Positions 29,286-39,369 are shown, numbered from the stretch's first letter. The stretch: DNA of 64,000 bases from Rhodovulum sp. (GCA_020637615.1 JACKKC010000002.1:124001-188000); one strand, 5' to 3'. Notes: generated by a model not told the origin, from the letters alone. Numbers and translations are program-made.

Positions 29286-30422
29286 ATGAAGACCCTGACT
29301 GCCTTCGCTACCCTCGCCGCACTCGGACTCACCACCGCCGCGCAGGCCGACATCAGGATCGGCGCCACCGTGTCCGAAACCGGCCCAGCCGCCTTCCTCG
29401 GCGACCCGGAGGCGAAGACCCTCAAGATGATGGTCGAGAAGCTCAACGCCGCCGGCGGGATCAATGGCGAGATGATCGCGCTGACGCTCTACGACGACGG
29501 CGGCGACCCGAACAAGGCGCGCACCTTCGCCACCCGCCTGGTCGAGGACGACGAGGTGCAGGCGATCATCGGCGGCACCACCACCGGCACCACCATGTCG
29601 ATCGTCCCGGTCGTCGAGGACGCCGAGATCCCGTTCATCTCGCTCGCCGGCGCCATCGAGATCATCGACCCGGTCAAGGAATGGGTGTTCAAGACCCCGC
29701 ACACCGACCGCATGGCCTGCCAGAAGATCTTCGAGGACATGAAGGCCCAAGGCATCACCAAGATCGGCATGATCTCCGGCACCGGCGGCTTCGGCGCCTC
29801 CATGCGCGAGCAGTGCCTCGAGGTGGTCGGGGACTACGGCATCGAGGTGCTCGCCGACGAGAGCTACGGCCCGACCGACGCCGACATGACGCCGCAGCTC
29901 ACCAACATCAAGAATACTGCCGGCATAGAGGCGGTGCTCAACGCCGACTTCGGCCAGGGCCCGTCGGTCGTGACCCGCAACTACCAGCAGCTTGCCGTCG
30001 GCCTGCCGCTCTACCAGAGCCACGGCGTCGCCTCGAAGGGCTTCATCGACCTCGCCGGGGCGGAGGCGACCGAGGGCGTGCGGCTGCCCGGCACCGCGCT
30101 CTTGGTCGGCGACCTCCTCGCCGGGGACGATCCGCAGAAGCCGGTCGTCCAGGCCTATATCGACGAGTACCAGGCGGCCTATGGCGAGGCACCCTCGACC
30201 TTCGGCGGCTACGCCCACGACGCCTTCGCGATCCTCGCCGACGCGCTCGCCCGCGCCGGCTCGACCGACCCCGAGGACATCCGCGACGCCATAGAGCAGA
30301 CCTCGGGCCTCGCCGGCACCACCGGCGTCGTCACCATGACGCCCGAGGATCACCTCGGCTTCGACCTCTCGGCTTTCCAGATGCTCGAGATCCAGAACGG
30401 CAACTGGACCCTGGTCCAGTAG
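29286..30422 (+). CDS. livK: Branched-chain amino acid-type ABC substrate-binding protein (liv set 1)
   Basis: 378-residue periplasmic binding protein with signal peptide MKTLTAFATLAALGLTTAAQA. The mature region opens IRIGATVSETGPAAFLGDPE, the type I fold of LivK/Leu-Ile-Val family receptors, and contains a GGTTTGTTMS ligand-loop segment. A strong AAGGGGAGGA precedes the ATG. It begins livK-H-M-G-F followed by a beta-oxidation gene and preceded by a PaaN fragment, so the ligand is more likely an aromatic or other carboxylate than an amino acid (inference). A GC hairpin follows the gene. Confidence 0.9.
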   Translation: MKTLTAFATLAALGLTTAAQADIRIGATVSETGPAAFLGDPEAKTLKMMVEKLNAAGGINGEMIALTLYDDGGDPNKARTFATRLVEDDEVQAIIGGTTTGTTMSIVPVVEDAEIPFISLAGAIEIIDPVKEWVFKTPHTDRMACQKIFEDMKAQGITKIGMISGTGGFGASMREQCLEVVGDYGIEVLADESYGPTDADMTPQLTNIKNTAGIEAVLNADFGQGPSVVTRNYQQLAVGLPLYQSHGVASKGFIDLAGAEATEGVRLPGTALLVGDLLAGDDPQKPVVQAYIDEYQAAYGEAPSTFGGYAHDAFAILADALARAGSTDPEDIRDAIEQTSGLAGTTGVVTMTPEDHLGFDLSAFQMLEIQNGNWTLVQ

Positions 30423-30430
30423 TTCCGCCC

Positions 30431-30458
30431 GGCGCCCGGGCCAGATCTTCCGGGCGCC
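30431..30458 (+). promoter_or_regulatory. Hairpin between livK and livH (set 1)
   Basis: GGCGCCCGG (30431-30439) and CCGGGCGCC (30450-30458) form a perfect 9-bp stem with a 10-base loop in the 64-base gap. There is no T-tract. The likely role is protecting the upstream binding-protein mRNA or attenuating readthrough into the permease genes. Confidence 0.6.
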
Positions 30459-30486
30459 CCCATCCCCTCGCTGGAGCTCGACGCCG

Positions 30487-31359
30487 ATGGCCGAACTCAT
30501 GCAATTCATATTGTCCGGCGTGACCGTCGGCGCGGTCTACGCGCTGGTCGCGCTGGGCTTCACCATCATCTACAACGCCTCGGACGTCGTGAACTTCGCC
30601 CAGGGCGAGTTCGTGATGCTCGGAGGCATGATAACGGTCTTCGCCAGCATGGCGGGCCTGCCGCTGCCGCTCGCGGCGCTGATCGCCATCGCCGGGACCG
30701 CCGTCGTCGGCGTCCTGCTCAACAAGCTCGCGATCGAGCCCGCCCGCGGCGCGCCGGTCGTCTCGCTGATCATCATCACTATCGGCGCCTCGATCTTCAT
30801 CCGCGGCGTGGCGCAGCTCGTCTTCGACAAGCAGCTGCACCGCTTCCCCGCCTTCTCCGGCGACACGCCGATCCAGATCATGGGCGCGACCATCCTGCCG
30901 CAGTCGCTCTGGGTACTGGCGGGCGCGATCGCCGTCTTCGCCGGCCTCTGGGCCTTCTTCACAAAGACCCTGACCGGTCGCGCCGTCCTCGCCACCTCCA
31001 ACAACCGCCTCGCGGCGCAGCTCGTCGGGATCAACACCAACTGGGTGATGACGCTGTCGTTCGCGCTCTCCGCCGCCATCGGCGCGCTGGCGGGCGTGCT
31101 GGTCACGCCGATCACCAACACGAGCTACGACGTCGGCATCGCGCTGGCGCTCAAGGGCTTCGCCGCCGCCATGCTCGGCGGCATGGGCAGCCCGATCGGC
31201 GCCCTGGTCGGCGGCATCCTCCTCGGCCTGATCGAGGCACTGACCGCCGGCTACATCTCGTCGGTCTACAAGGACGCCGCCGCCTTCGTCGTCATCCTGA
31301 TCGTGCTCTTCGCGATGCCGCAGGGCATCTTCGGCCGCAAGTCGACGGATCGGGTGTGA
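30487..31359 (+). CDS. livH: Branched-chain amino acid-type ABC permease LivH (set 1)
   Basis: 290-residue inner-membrane permease with about eight helices. It begins LMQFILSGVTVGAVYALVAL with FTIIYNASDVVNFAQGEFVM, the LivH hallmark. The C-terminal region has ALKGFAAAMLGGMGSPIGAL, the cytoplasmic loop contacting the ATPases. It partners LivM (next gene, essentially overlapping) and LivG/LivF. Family is clear, cargo inferred. Confidence 0.93.
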   Translation: MAELMQFILSGVTVGAVYALVALGFTIIYNASDVVNFAQGEFVMLGGMITVFASMAGLPLPLAALIAIAGTAVVGVLLNKLAIEPARGAPVVSLIIITIGASIFIRGVAQLVFDKQLHRFPAFSGDTPIQIMGATILPQSLWVLAGAIAVFAGLWAFFTKTLTGRAVLATSNNRLAAQLVGINTNWVMTLSFALSAAIGALAGVLVTPITNTSYDVGIALALKGFAAAMLGGMGSPIGALVGGILLGLIEALTAGYISSVYKDAAAFVVILIVLFAMPQGIFGRKSTDRV

Positions 31360-31361
31360 CC

Positions 31362-32312
31362 ATGCGCGCGAAACACGTCACGCTCCTTGTCCTCGCGGCG
31401 ATCGTCATCGCCTCGCCCTTCTTCTTCCCGTCGAACTACTACTACCGGGTCGGCTCGCTCATCTTCGTCAACGGGCTCGCGGTCACCGGCATCGTGATCC
31501 TGACCGGATACGCCGGCCAGATCAGCCTCGGCCATGCCGGCTTCGCGGGGATCGGCGCCTATGCCTGCGCGCTGGCGCCGATCCACCTGGGCCTGCATCC
31601 CGGTCTCGCCGCCATCCTCGGCGCGGTGGTCTCCGGTGCCATCGCCTGGCTGATCGGGCGGCCGGTGCTGCGGCTCAAGGGCTATTACCTCGCGGTCGCC
31701 ACCCTTGGGCTTGGCATCCTCGTCTCGATGATCCTGGCCAACGAGGCCTGGCTGACCCGCGGCCCCGACGGCATCGAGGTGCCCGACCTCGGCCTGAACG
31801 ACGCGCTGGAGGCGATCGGCATCGACCTCTCCAACCCGCAGTTCTGGTACTTCTTCTCCGGCCTCGTGCTCGTGCTCGGCGCCTGGGTCGCCCTCAACCT
31901 GCACAACAGCCCCACCGGCCGCGCGCTGCGCGCGCTGCATGGGTCGGAGATCGCCGCCCGCACCGTCGGCATCGACGTCGCCCGGCTCAAGCTCCAGGCG
32001 TTTGTGATCTCGGCGGTCTACGCCTCGCTCTCGGGCTCGCTGCTCGCCCTGCAGAACAAGTTCGTCACCCCCGATGTCGCGGGCTTCATGCATTCGATCG
32101 AGATGGTGACCATGGCGGTGCTCGGCGGCGCGGCCTCGGTGCTGGGCGCCTTCTTCGGCGCGGCGATCCTGACCACGCTGCCCCAGGTGCTGACCGTCTT
32201 CCAGGAGTACGAGCAGATCATGCTCGGCCTGGTGATGATGCTCTGCATGATCTTCATGCGCGACGGGCTGCTTCCCAGCATCCTGCGCGCGCTCCGCGGG
32301 AGGGACAAGTGA
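31362..32312 (+). CDS. livM: Branched-chain amino acid-type ABC permease LivM (set 1)
   Basis: 316-residue inner-membrane permease with some eight to nine helices. Hallmarks are LTGYAGQISLGHAGFAGIGA near residues 45-65 and, at the C-terminal end, TMAVLGGAASVLGAFFGAA. ATG 31362 was chosen; GTG at 31356 within the livH stop would add two residues and cannot be excluded. The stop overlaps the livG start by four bases (GTGA). Confidence 0.93.
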   Translation: MRAKHVTLLVLAAIVIASPFFFPSNYYYRVGSLIFVNGLAVTGIVILTGYAGQISLGHAGFAGIGAYACALAPIHLGLHPGLAAILGAVVSGAIAWLIGRPVLRLKGYYLAVATLGLGILVSMILANEAWLTRGPDGIEVPDLGLNDALEAIGIDLSNPQFWYFFSGLVLVLGAWVALNLHNSPTGRALRALHGSEIAARTVGIDVARLKLQAFVISAVYASLSGSLLALQNKFVTPDVAGFMHSIEMVTMAVLGGAASVLGAFFGAAILTTLPQVLTVFQEYEQIMLGLVMMLCMIFMRDGLLPSILRALRGRDK

Positions 32313-33074
32313 GCACGCTTCTCGAAGTCCAGGGGCTCGGCATCACCTTCGGCGGCCTGCGCGCCGTCAACGACGTGAGCTTCTGCGTCAGCCCCGGCGA
32401 GATCGTTTCGGTGATCGGTCCGAACGGCGCCGGCAAGACCACGCTCTTCAACATGATCTCGGGGGTCTACCGCCCGGGCGCGGGAAGCGTGAAGCTCGAC
32501 GGCGAGGACGTGACCGGCCTCGACCCCTATCTCCTCGCCCGCCGCGGCCTTTCGCGCACCTTCCAGAACCTGCAGATCTTCCAGACGATGACGGTGCTCG
32601 AGAACGCGATCGCCGGCTTCCACCTGCAGGAGAAGGGGCCGCTCCTCGCCGATCTCCTGAACCTTCCTTCGACCCGCCGCCGCGCCAGGGCGGCCGCCGA
32701 GGGGGCCCGTGCGCTCCTCGATCGCGTCCGCCTCGGCAACGCCGCCGAAAAGGAGGCGAGCTCGCTCTCCTACGGGGCGCTGAAGCGGCTCGAGATCGCC
32801 CGCGCGCTGGCGCTGAAGCCGCGGGTCCTTCTGCTCGACGAGCCCGCCGCCGGCTGCAACGCCGTCGAGACCGAGGAGATCGACCACCTGATCGCCGAGG
32901 TCGCCGCCTCCGGCGTCGCCATCCTGCTGGTGGAGCACGACATGAAGATGGTCATGCGGATCTCGAACCACATCGTCGTCCTCGACCACGGCGAGAAGAT
33001 CGCCGAGGGCAAGCCCGAGGAAGTCAGCCGCAACCCCAAGGTCATCGAGGCCTATCTCGGAACGGAGGCCGCCC

Positions 33075-33082
<8 letters not shown>
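32309..33082 (+). CDS. livG: ABC transporter ATP-binding protein LivG (set 1)
   Basis: 257-residue ATPase starting at GTG 32309. Walker A GPNGAGKTT follows EIVSVI. The signature region is the LivG variant LSYGALKRLEIARAL. Walker B is VLLLDEPAAG, and the switch His lies in LVEHDMKMVM. The C-terminal GEKIAEGKPEEV and VIEAYLG extension is typical of LivG. It overlaps both neighbours, so the five transporter genes are one transcript. Confidence 0.94.
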
Positions 33083-33776
<694 letters not shown>

Positions 33777-33777
33777 C

Positions 33778-35727
33778 ATGTCGATCACGCTCGAAGCCGC
33801 CCCGCTCGCCATCGCCCGCGAAGGCCGGATCGCCGTCGTCACCGTCGACAATCCGCCGGTGAACGCCCTTTCGCATGCCCTCCGCCAGGCGCTCTGGGAC
33901 GCGGCGGAGGCGCTGGACGCCGACCCCGCGATCGACGCCGTCGTGCTGACTTGCTCGGGGCGCACCTTCATCGCCGGCGCCGATGTCACCGAGTTCGGCA
34001 AGCCTCCGCAGCCCCCGCACCTCCCCGACCTCGTCGCCCGCATCGAGGCGGCGAAGAAACCCTGGACCGCGGCCATCCATGGCTCCGCCCTCGGCGGCGG
34101 TTTCGAGGTCGCCCTCGCCTGCCGATTCCGCGTCGCGCTCGCCTCGGCCGCCGTCGGCCTTCCCGAGGTCACCCTCGGCATCGTCCCCGGCGCCGGCGGC
34201 ACCGTGCGCCTGCCGCGCCTCGTGCCGCCCGCCGTCGCCGTCGAGATCGCCACGACCGGCAAGCCGGTGAAGGCGCCGCGGGCGCTCGCGCTCGGCCTGA
34301 TCGATCGGTTGGTCGACGGCGATCTGCGCGCCGGTGCGATCGCCTTCGCCGCCGCCATGCCGGCACTCCCGCCGTCCCTCCGCGACCGCGCACCGCTCCC
34401 CGCCGAATCGGGCTTCTGGGAGGAGGCCGCGAAGTCGGTCGGGAAGGCCAGCCGCGGCGAGACCGCTCCACTTCGCGCCCTCGCCTGCCTCCGCAAGGCG
34501 ACCGAGGCCTCCTTCGAGGAGGCGACGGCCTTCGAGCGCGAGACCTTCCTCGAGCTCCGCTCCTCTCCCGAAGCCGCCGCCCTCCGCCACGTCTTCTTCG
34601 CCGAGCGCGCCGCCCTGCGTCCCGCCTCCATCCGGGGCGTTGAGCCGCGGCCGGTCCGCACCGCCGCGGTCGTCGGCGGCGGCACCATGGGGGCCGGCAT
34701 CGCCGCCGCCCTCCGCGACGCCGCCATCCCGGTCATCCTCGTCGAGCGCGACTCCGATGCCCTCGCCCGCGGAATCGGCAATGTCGGCGCGATCTTCGAC
34801 GGCGCGGTGAAGCGCGGGCGCATCGGCGAGTCCGAGGCCGCCGCCCGCAAGGCGGGCCTGAGCGGCACGACGGACTACGCGAGGCTCGCTGACACCGACC
34901 TCGTCATCGAGGCCGTCTTCGAGGAGCTTTCGGTCAAGCGCGCGGTCTTCGAGGCGCTCGGCCGTGCCTGCCGCGCGGACGCGATCCTCGCGACCAACAC
35001 CTCCTACCTCGACCCCCGTGCCGTCGCCGAAGGCCTGCCCGACCCGAGCCGCTTCATCGGCCTGCACTTCTTCAGCCCGGCCAACGTGATGAAGCTCCTC
35101 GAGGTCGTTCCGACCCCCGAAACCGCGCCCGAGACGCTCGCCACCGGCTTTGCCCTCGCCGCCAGACTCCGTAAGGTTCCGGTGCAGGCCGGCATCTGCG
35201 ACGGCTTCATCGGCAACCGCATCCTCAAGCGCTACCGCGCCGCCGCCGAGGACCTCGTCCGCAGCGGCGCCGACATCGCCGACATCGACGCCGCGATGCG
35301 CAACTACGGCTTCGCGATGGGTCCCTTCGAGGCCCAGGATCTCGGGGGTCTCGACATCGCCTTTCTCCAGCGCGAGGGCGCCCGCGCCCGCGGCGAGAAC
35401 GTCCCTGAAGCACTCGGCGATATCCTCGTCCGGGCTGGCCGCCGCGGCCAGAAGACCGGCTGCGGCTGGTACGACTACGCCCCCGGCGACCGCCGGCCGC
35501 GGCCTTCCGCCGCCGTCTCGGCGCTTCTCGCACCAGCGATTCGTGGCGGAGAGCTTCCTCGCGACATCGCCGCGCATCTCGTTGGCCTGATGGGCACGGA
35601 GGGCGCGGTGATACTCGACGAAGGCATCGCCGCACGCCCCGAAGACATCGACCTCGTCGAGATCCACGGCTACGGCTTTCCGCGGCGACGGGGCGGCCCG
35701 ATGTTTCAGCGCGACTTCGGCCCGTAA
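33778..35727 (+). CDS. Bifunctional enoyl-CoA hydratase / 3-hydroxyacyl-CoA dehydrogenase
   Basis: 649-residue FadB/FadJ-type enzyme catalysing hydration of 2-enoyl-CoA and NAD-dependent oxidation of the 3-hydroxyacyl-CoA. The N-terminal crotonase domain (1-~190) has the oxyanion pattern FIAGADVTEF and HGSALGGGFE with Glu110, and LPEVTLGIVPGAGG with Glu130, the two catalytic acids. The NAD site VVGGGTMGAGIAAAL starts near 298; HFFSPANVMKLLEVV and DGFIGNRIL follow. It is shorter than FadB (~715), as is common for alphaproteobacterial paralogues. In the liv set 1 operon, with a PaaN fragment upstream, it fits aromatic or acyl-CoA catabolism. Confidence 0.92.
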   Translation: MSITLEAAPLAIAREGRIAVVTVDNPPVNALSHALRQALWDAAEALDADPAIDAVVLTCSGRTFIAGADVTEFGKPPQPPHLPDLVARIEAAKKPWTAAIHGSALGGGFEVALACRFRVALASAAVGLPEVTLGIVPGAGGTVRLPRLVPPAVAVEIATTGKPVKAPRALALGLIDRLVDGDLRAGAIAFAAAMPALPPSLRDRAPLPAESGFWEEAAKSVGKASRGETAPLRALACLRKATEASFEEATAFERETFLELRSSPEAAALRHVFFAERAALRPASIRGVEPRPVRTAAVVGGGTMGAGIAAALRDAAIPVILVERDSDALARGIGNVGAIFDGAVKRGRIGESEAAARKAGLSGTTDYARLADTDLVIEAVFEELSVKRAVFEALGRACRADAILATNTSYLDPRAVAEGLPDPSRFIGLHFFSPANVMKLLEVVPTPETAPETLATGFALAARLRKVPVQAGICDGFIGNRILKRYRAAAEDLVRSGADIADIDAAMRNYGFAMGPFEAQDLGGLDIAFLQREGARARGENVPEALGDILVRAGRRGQKTGCGWYDYAPGDRRPRPSAAVSALLAPAIRGGELPRDIAAHLVGLMGTEGAVILDEGIAARPEDIDLVEIHGYGFPRRRGGPMFQRDFGP

Positions 35728-36280
35728 GCAGGTCTTCGACCGGCACGCCGGATGGTTCGTTCCGCGCGTGGGTCTCCACGCCGATTGCCTCGGCTCGGCA
35801 ACTCATGATTGATCGGATAATCGCTCCGATCACATCGCATCTCGCTGAGCGGCGACCTGGAAGCGACGAAGCGAGATGGATCATTTGGTCCCTATGCCCA
35901 TGCACGCGAGTCCCTCCCAAACGGGACCCGGTTGAACGGAACGGACGAGCACCGACCCGAACCGACGCTTGCGAGGCGACCCGCCCTACGCCCCTCCGGA
36001 GCGGGCACTTGACCCCTGTTGAAAAATGCCATTAGTAACAACTTGTTACACAATGTCCCACTGCGGGACACCCCCGACCGGCGCGCCCGACACTGCATGA
36101 CCGGCCTTATCGCCCGGGAGGCGGTCGACTTCTGAAGCCGCCGGGCGGGCGGGGAGCCGAAGGATATTCGCCACGGTCCTTCGGATGTTCTTTCGATGGG
36201 GAAAAGGTCTAGGATAACTCGGCTTGATGGCACCGAACCGGTCGCTAAGATCCTGCCCCGACAAACTGCGAAAGCGAACA
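35728..36280. other. Intergenic region before the membrane hydrolase
   Basis: No gene is recognised. The centre is AT-richer than the surroundings and contains two neighbouring palindromes (36035-36070) about 210 bases before the hydrolase start, suggesting a regulated promoter region. Confidence 0.55.
36035..36070. promoter_or_regulatory. Two adjacent palindromes upstream of the alpha/beta-hydrolase
   Basis: GTAACAACTTGTTAC (36035-36049) is a perfect 7-1-7 palindrome. TGTCCC (36054-36059) and GGGACA (36065-36070) form a second repeat with a 5-base spacer. The first has the size of a TetR/MarR-type operator. No regulator is encoded next to it, so the assignment is inference. Confidence 0.45.
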
Positions 36281-37939
36281 ATGCACCGGCGACTCATCCC
36301 GCATTTCTCTGCGTTCAGCCTCCTTCTCGGCGTCCTGTTCCTTGCGGCGTCGTTCACTCCGTCGCTCATTCCACGCACCTCGATGATGCAGGGGGTTCTC
36401 GGCGGGGTCGTGATGGCGCTCGGCTACCTCGCCGGGCGGATTCTCGAACTGCTCTGGAACGCAGCGGACATGCCCGTCCTGCACGGGGGCCCGCGTCGCG
36501 TCGGCTTCCGGCTCCTTTGGGCGATGGCGCTCGCGCTCCTGGCGTGGTCGCTCTGGTACGGGCAGACCTGGCAGAACGACCTGCGGCAACGGATGCGAGT
36601 CGAACCGGTGCAGGACGCGCATATCCTCCAGGTGCTTCTCATCACCGCGGTCGCCTTCGCAGTCCTTTTCCTGGTCGGCCACATCGTGGCACTGTTCTCG
36701 TCCTTCGTGCGGCACCGGCTCTACCGGATCATGCCGGAACGACGCGCCAATGTGCTGGGGTTTCTCGTCGTGGCCCTCGTCCTCTTCGTCGTGACGCGCG
36801 ACGGGCTGCTCGACAATGTAATCAACTTCCTCGACACGACGTTCGAGACGGCCCAGGATCTTTTCGCCAGCGCGCCGCCGGGACCGACCGAGGCTCGGTT
36901 CGTGGGCAGCCCGGATTCGCTCGTCGACTGGGAGGCGATGGGACAGCCGGGGCGAAACTTCATCACCAGCGGTCCCGACGCGGAGGCCATTGCCGCCTTC
37001 ACGGGCCGGCCGGCCCTCGACCCCATCCGGGTCTATGTCGGGCGCGCCAATGCCGATACGCCGCAGGAACGCGCCGAGCTGGCGCTTGACGAACTCAAGC
37101 GCCTCGGCGCCTTCGACCGCAAGGTCCTGATCGTCACCAGCCCGACGGGAACCGGCTGGATGGACCCCGGCTCGCACGACCCGGTCGAGTACATGCACGA
37201 CGGCGATATCGCGACCGTGGCGGTCCAGTATTCCTACATGCAGTCGCCCTTCGCCCTGATGTTCGAGACGCGGACCGGCCTCGACCAGGCGACGGCCACG
37301 CTCGCGGTGATCCACGACTACTGGAAGACGCTGCCCGAGGACGATCGTCCCCGCTTCTACGTCCACGGCCTGAGCCTCGGCGCCTGGTCGTCGATGTACG
37401 CCACGAACCTCTTCCGCCTCGTCGACGATCCGATCGACGGCGCCTTCTGGGCCGGCCCGCCGTTCCCGTCGGATTTCTGGAACCGCGTCCAGAACGCCCG
37501 GAACCCGGGCTCGCCGTGGATCAAGCCGAGGATCGGCAGAGGCTCGTTCATCCGCTATGCCTCGCGGGCGGATGACGGCAGCGCCGGCGCCGCGCCCTGG
37601 GGCGACATGCGGATCATGTTCCTCCAATATCCAAGCGACGCGATCGTGTTCTTCGAGCCCTTGTCGCTTTTCCGCAAGCCGGTCTGGATGAGCGAGCCGC
37701 CCGGCGACGGCGTATCGCCCTACCTGCGCTTCGTTCCGGTGGTCACGCAATTCCAGCTGGCGCTCGACATGGCCGTCTCGACGCTGGTTCCGCCCGGATA
37801 CGGGCACTCCTACTACTCGCAGGACTACATCGGTCCCTGGGTCGAGGTCACCGCACCGGAGAACTGGACCCCCGAGGACACCGAGCGGCTGAAGAAGCAC
37901 TGCGACAACGGTTTCCAGGCCGGATGTTCCAACGAGTAA
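36281..37939 (+). CDS. Membrane-anchored alpha/beta-hydrolase (PF10081-like)
   Basis: 552 residues. The N-terminal ~170 residues hold about five hydrophobic helices, the first near residues 10-28. The soluble C-terminal domain has SPTGTGWMDPGS and the nucleophile elbow HGLSLGAWSS with Ser365, as in the Abhydrolase_9 (DUF2319) family of membrane-linked hydrolases. ATG 36281 begins MHRRLIPHF; an in-frame ATG at 36224 adds 19 polar residues with no better ribosome site. It stands alone between the two liv operons and converges with the FAD synthetase gene. Substrate unknown. Confidence 0.8.
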   Translation: MHRRLIPHFSAFSLLLGVLFLAASFTPSLIPRTSMMQGVLGGVVMALGYLAGRILELLWNAADMPVLHGGPRRVGFRLLWAMALALLAWSLWYGQTWQNDLRQRMRVEPVQDAHILQVLLITAVAFAVLFLVGHIVALFSSFVRHRLYRIMPERRANVLGFLVVALVLFVVTRDGLLDNVINFLDTTFETAQDLFASAPPGPTEARFVGSPDSLVDWEAMGQPGRNFITSGPDAEAIAAFTGRPALDPIRVYVGRANADTPQERAELALDELKRLGAFDRKVLIVTSPTGTGWMDPGSHDPVEYMHDGDIATVAVQYSYMQSPFALMFETRTGLDQATATLAVIHDYWKTLPEDDRPRFYVHGLSLGAWSSMYATNLFRLVDDPIDGAFWAGPPFPSDFWNRVQNARNPGSPWIKPRIGRGSFIRYASRADDGSAGAAPWGDMRIMFLQYPSDAIVFFEPLSLFRKPVWMSEPPGDGVSPYLRFVPVVTQFQLALDMAVSTLVPPGYGHSYYSQDYIGPWVEVTAPENWTPEDTERLKKHCDNGFQAGCSNE

Positions 37940-37981
37940 GGCCGAGCCACCGCTCAACGGTTTCCGCGACAAGTTCGTAAG

Positions 37982-38710
37982 CTACGCCGACCGCGTGGTG
38001 GTCTGGAGCTCGAGGCACGCATTGGCCGCGGGCCACCCTGCCGAAGTATATCTCCGTCTGGCCGTCCGATCCGACGCGGCCGAAGATGAAGACTTGCTCG
38101 CCCTTGCAGTGACGCTTCCGCTCTTGCCGGTGCGACCACGAGGGCACCGATCACCTAGTAGTTGCGATGCCAGGTCTGTGTCACCGCGGGCGATGAGATT
38201 GCGTATGCGGGTGCTCGAGATGATTTCACCGGCTTCGCAACGAACCGAGTCGGCAACAGAAACGTGAAAGTGCCGGCGAAGCATGGTCACGTCCCCGGCG
38301 CGCCCGGCGCCGAAGCGGAAGTCCGCTCCGACCCGGACCTCGGCGGGGTGCAATGCCGAAAGTTCGTCAAGAAAGGACGCCGCGGGGCGCGACGCGTAGG
38401 CACGGTCGAAACCGGCCACGACCGCATGATGGACGCCGAGGCCGGCCATGCGGCGGAGCTTCTCCTCGATCGGGGTGAGGACTCTGGCGCCGGCGAAAAC
38501 GGCCTTGGGTGGTGGATCGAAGGTATAGACGACCGCGGGAACCCCGAGCGCCCGCGCCGTCGCGACCGCCTGGCGGATGACCGACTGGTGGCCGCGGTGC
38601 ACCCCATCGAAGGCGCCGATGGCGACGACGGAGGCGTCGAGTCGCAGGCCGCCCTCGCCGTGGAGGCGCATCGGGCCGATGCTCCCTTGCGAGCCACGAA
38701 CATGGATCAT
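37982..38710 (-). CDS. FAD synthetase-like protein (RibF N-terminal domain only)
   Basis: 242 residues. Positions 25-186 are the adenylyltransferase domain of RibF, which makes FAD from FMN and ATP: GAFDGVHRGHQ (32-42), YTFDPPPKAVF, VGADFRFGAGRAGD and SSTRIRN (166-171). After residue ~186 the sequence turns into an Arg/Ser/Ala-rich tail without the riboflavin kinase domain of normal bifunctional RibF. Both other frames stop at once, so a simple frameshift does not restore it. The ATG overlaps the livF stop (38707-38710). It is the last gene of the liv set 2 operon and could supply FAD to the flavin enzymes at 48-50 kb (inference). Confidence 0.8.
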   Translation of the reverse strand: MIHVRGSQGSIGPMRLHGEGGLRLDASVVAIGAFDGVHRGHQSVIRQAVATARALGVPAVVYTFDPPPKAVFAGARVLTPIEEKLRRMAGLGVHHAVVAGFDRAYASRPAASFLDELSALHPAEVRVGADFRFGAGRAGDVTMLRRHFHVSVADSVRCEAGEIISSTRIRNLIARGDTDLASQLLGDRCPRGRTGKSGSVTARASKSSSSAASDRTARRRYTSAGWPAANACLELQTTTRSA

Positions 38711-39369
38711 GGCTCGGCCCGGACGATCTCGCCGCGCTCGAGCAGCAGCGTATCGCTCGCGATCGCGTCGAGCAGCTTCGGCGTCGATTCGGTCACCAGG
38801 ATCGCGATGTCGCGCTTCTGCTCGTGGCAGCGCTGCAGCGTGCGCGCGTAGTCGAGCGCGAGCGCCGGGGCGAGGCCCTGGAACGGCTCGTCGAGCATCA
38901 GCACCTTGTCGGCGATCATCAGTGCCCTGCCGAGCGCGACGATCTTGCCTTGGCCGCCGGAGACGCCGCCCGCGGGCCGTGCACGAAGCGTGCCGAGCTG
39001 CGGCAGCAGGTCGTAGACCTCGTCGAGCCGCTGCTTGAGCTCGGGCGCCGGCATCTTCCGTGCGAGGCCGGGAACGAGAATGTTCTCCTCCACGGAAAGG
39101 TCCGGGATCAGCCGGCGATCCTCGGGCGCGTAGCCGAGGCCGATGCCGGCCCGGGCGTTGCCGGGCAGGCCGCCGAGCTCGGTGCCGTCGACCTCGACCC
39201 GTCCCCCCTTCCAGGGCAGGAGCCCCATGATCGCGCGGAGCGTCGTGGTCTTGCCGGCGCCGTTGCGGCCGACCAGCACCGTCACCGCGCCCGCGGTCAG
39301 CGTGAAGCTGACTCGGCGCAACACGTCGACGCCGGCGATCTCGACGTCCAGATTCTCGACCTTGAGCAT
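38707..39369 (-). CDS. livF: ABC transporter ATP-binding protein LivF (set 2)
   Basis: 220-residue ATPase. Walker A is GRNGAGKTT and Walker B VLMLDEPFQGLAP. The signature reads VSGGQGKIVALGRAL, deviating from the usual LSGGQQQM pattern but keeping SGGQ. The switch position has LVTEST where His is normal (E-H in most LivF), so the switch histidine appears replaced. Its start overlaps the livG stop. It is expected to pair with LivG of the same set. Confidence 0.9.
   Translation of the reverse strand: MLKVENLDVEIAGVDVLRRVSFTLTAGAVTVLVGRNGAGKTTTLRAIMGLLPWKGGRVEVDGTELGGLPGNARAGIGLGYAPEDRRLIPDLSVEENILVPGLARKMPAPELKQRLDEVYDLLPQLGTLRARPAGGVSGGQGKIVALGRALMIADKVLMLDEPFQGLAPALALDYARTLQRCHEQKRDIAILVTESTPKLLDAIASDTLLLERGEIVRAEP

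Noticed and set aside
29019..30509. Long minus-strand open frame (~496 codons) opposite the PaaN remnant and livK
   Set aside because: It mirrors the + strand codons of well-supported genes, is rich in Arg/Gly/His and has no signal, motif or ribosome site. It is a high-GC antisense shadow.
37848..38154. Short frames downstream of the FAD synthetase domain as a riboflavin kinase domain in another frame
   Set aside because: None contains the kinase motif G-x-P-T-A-N, and stops appear immediately in both alternative frames after residue 186.
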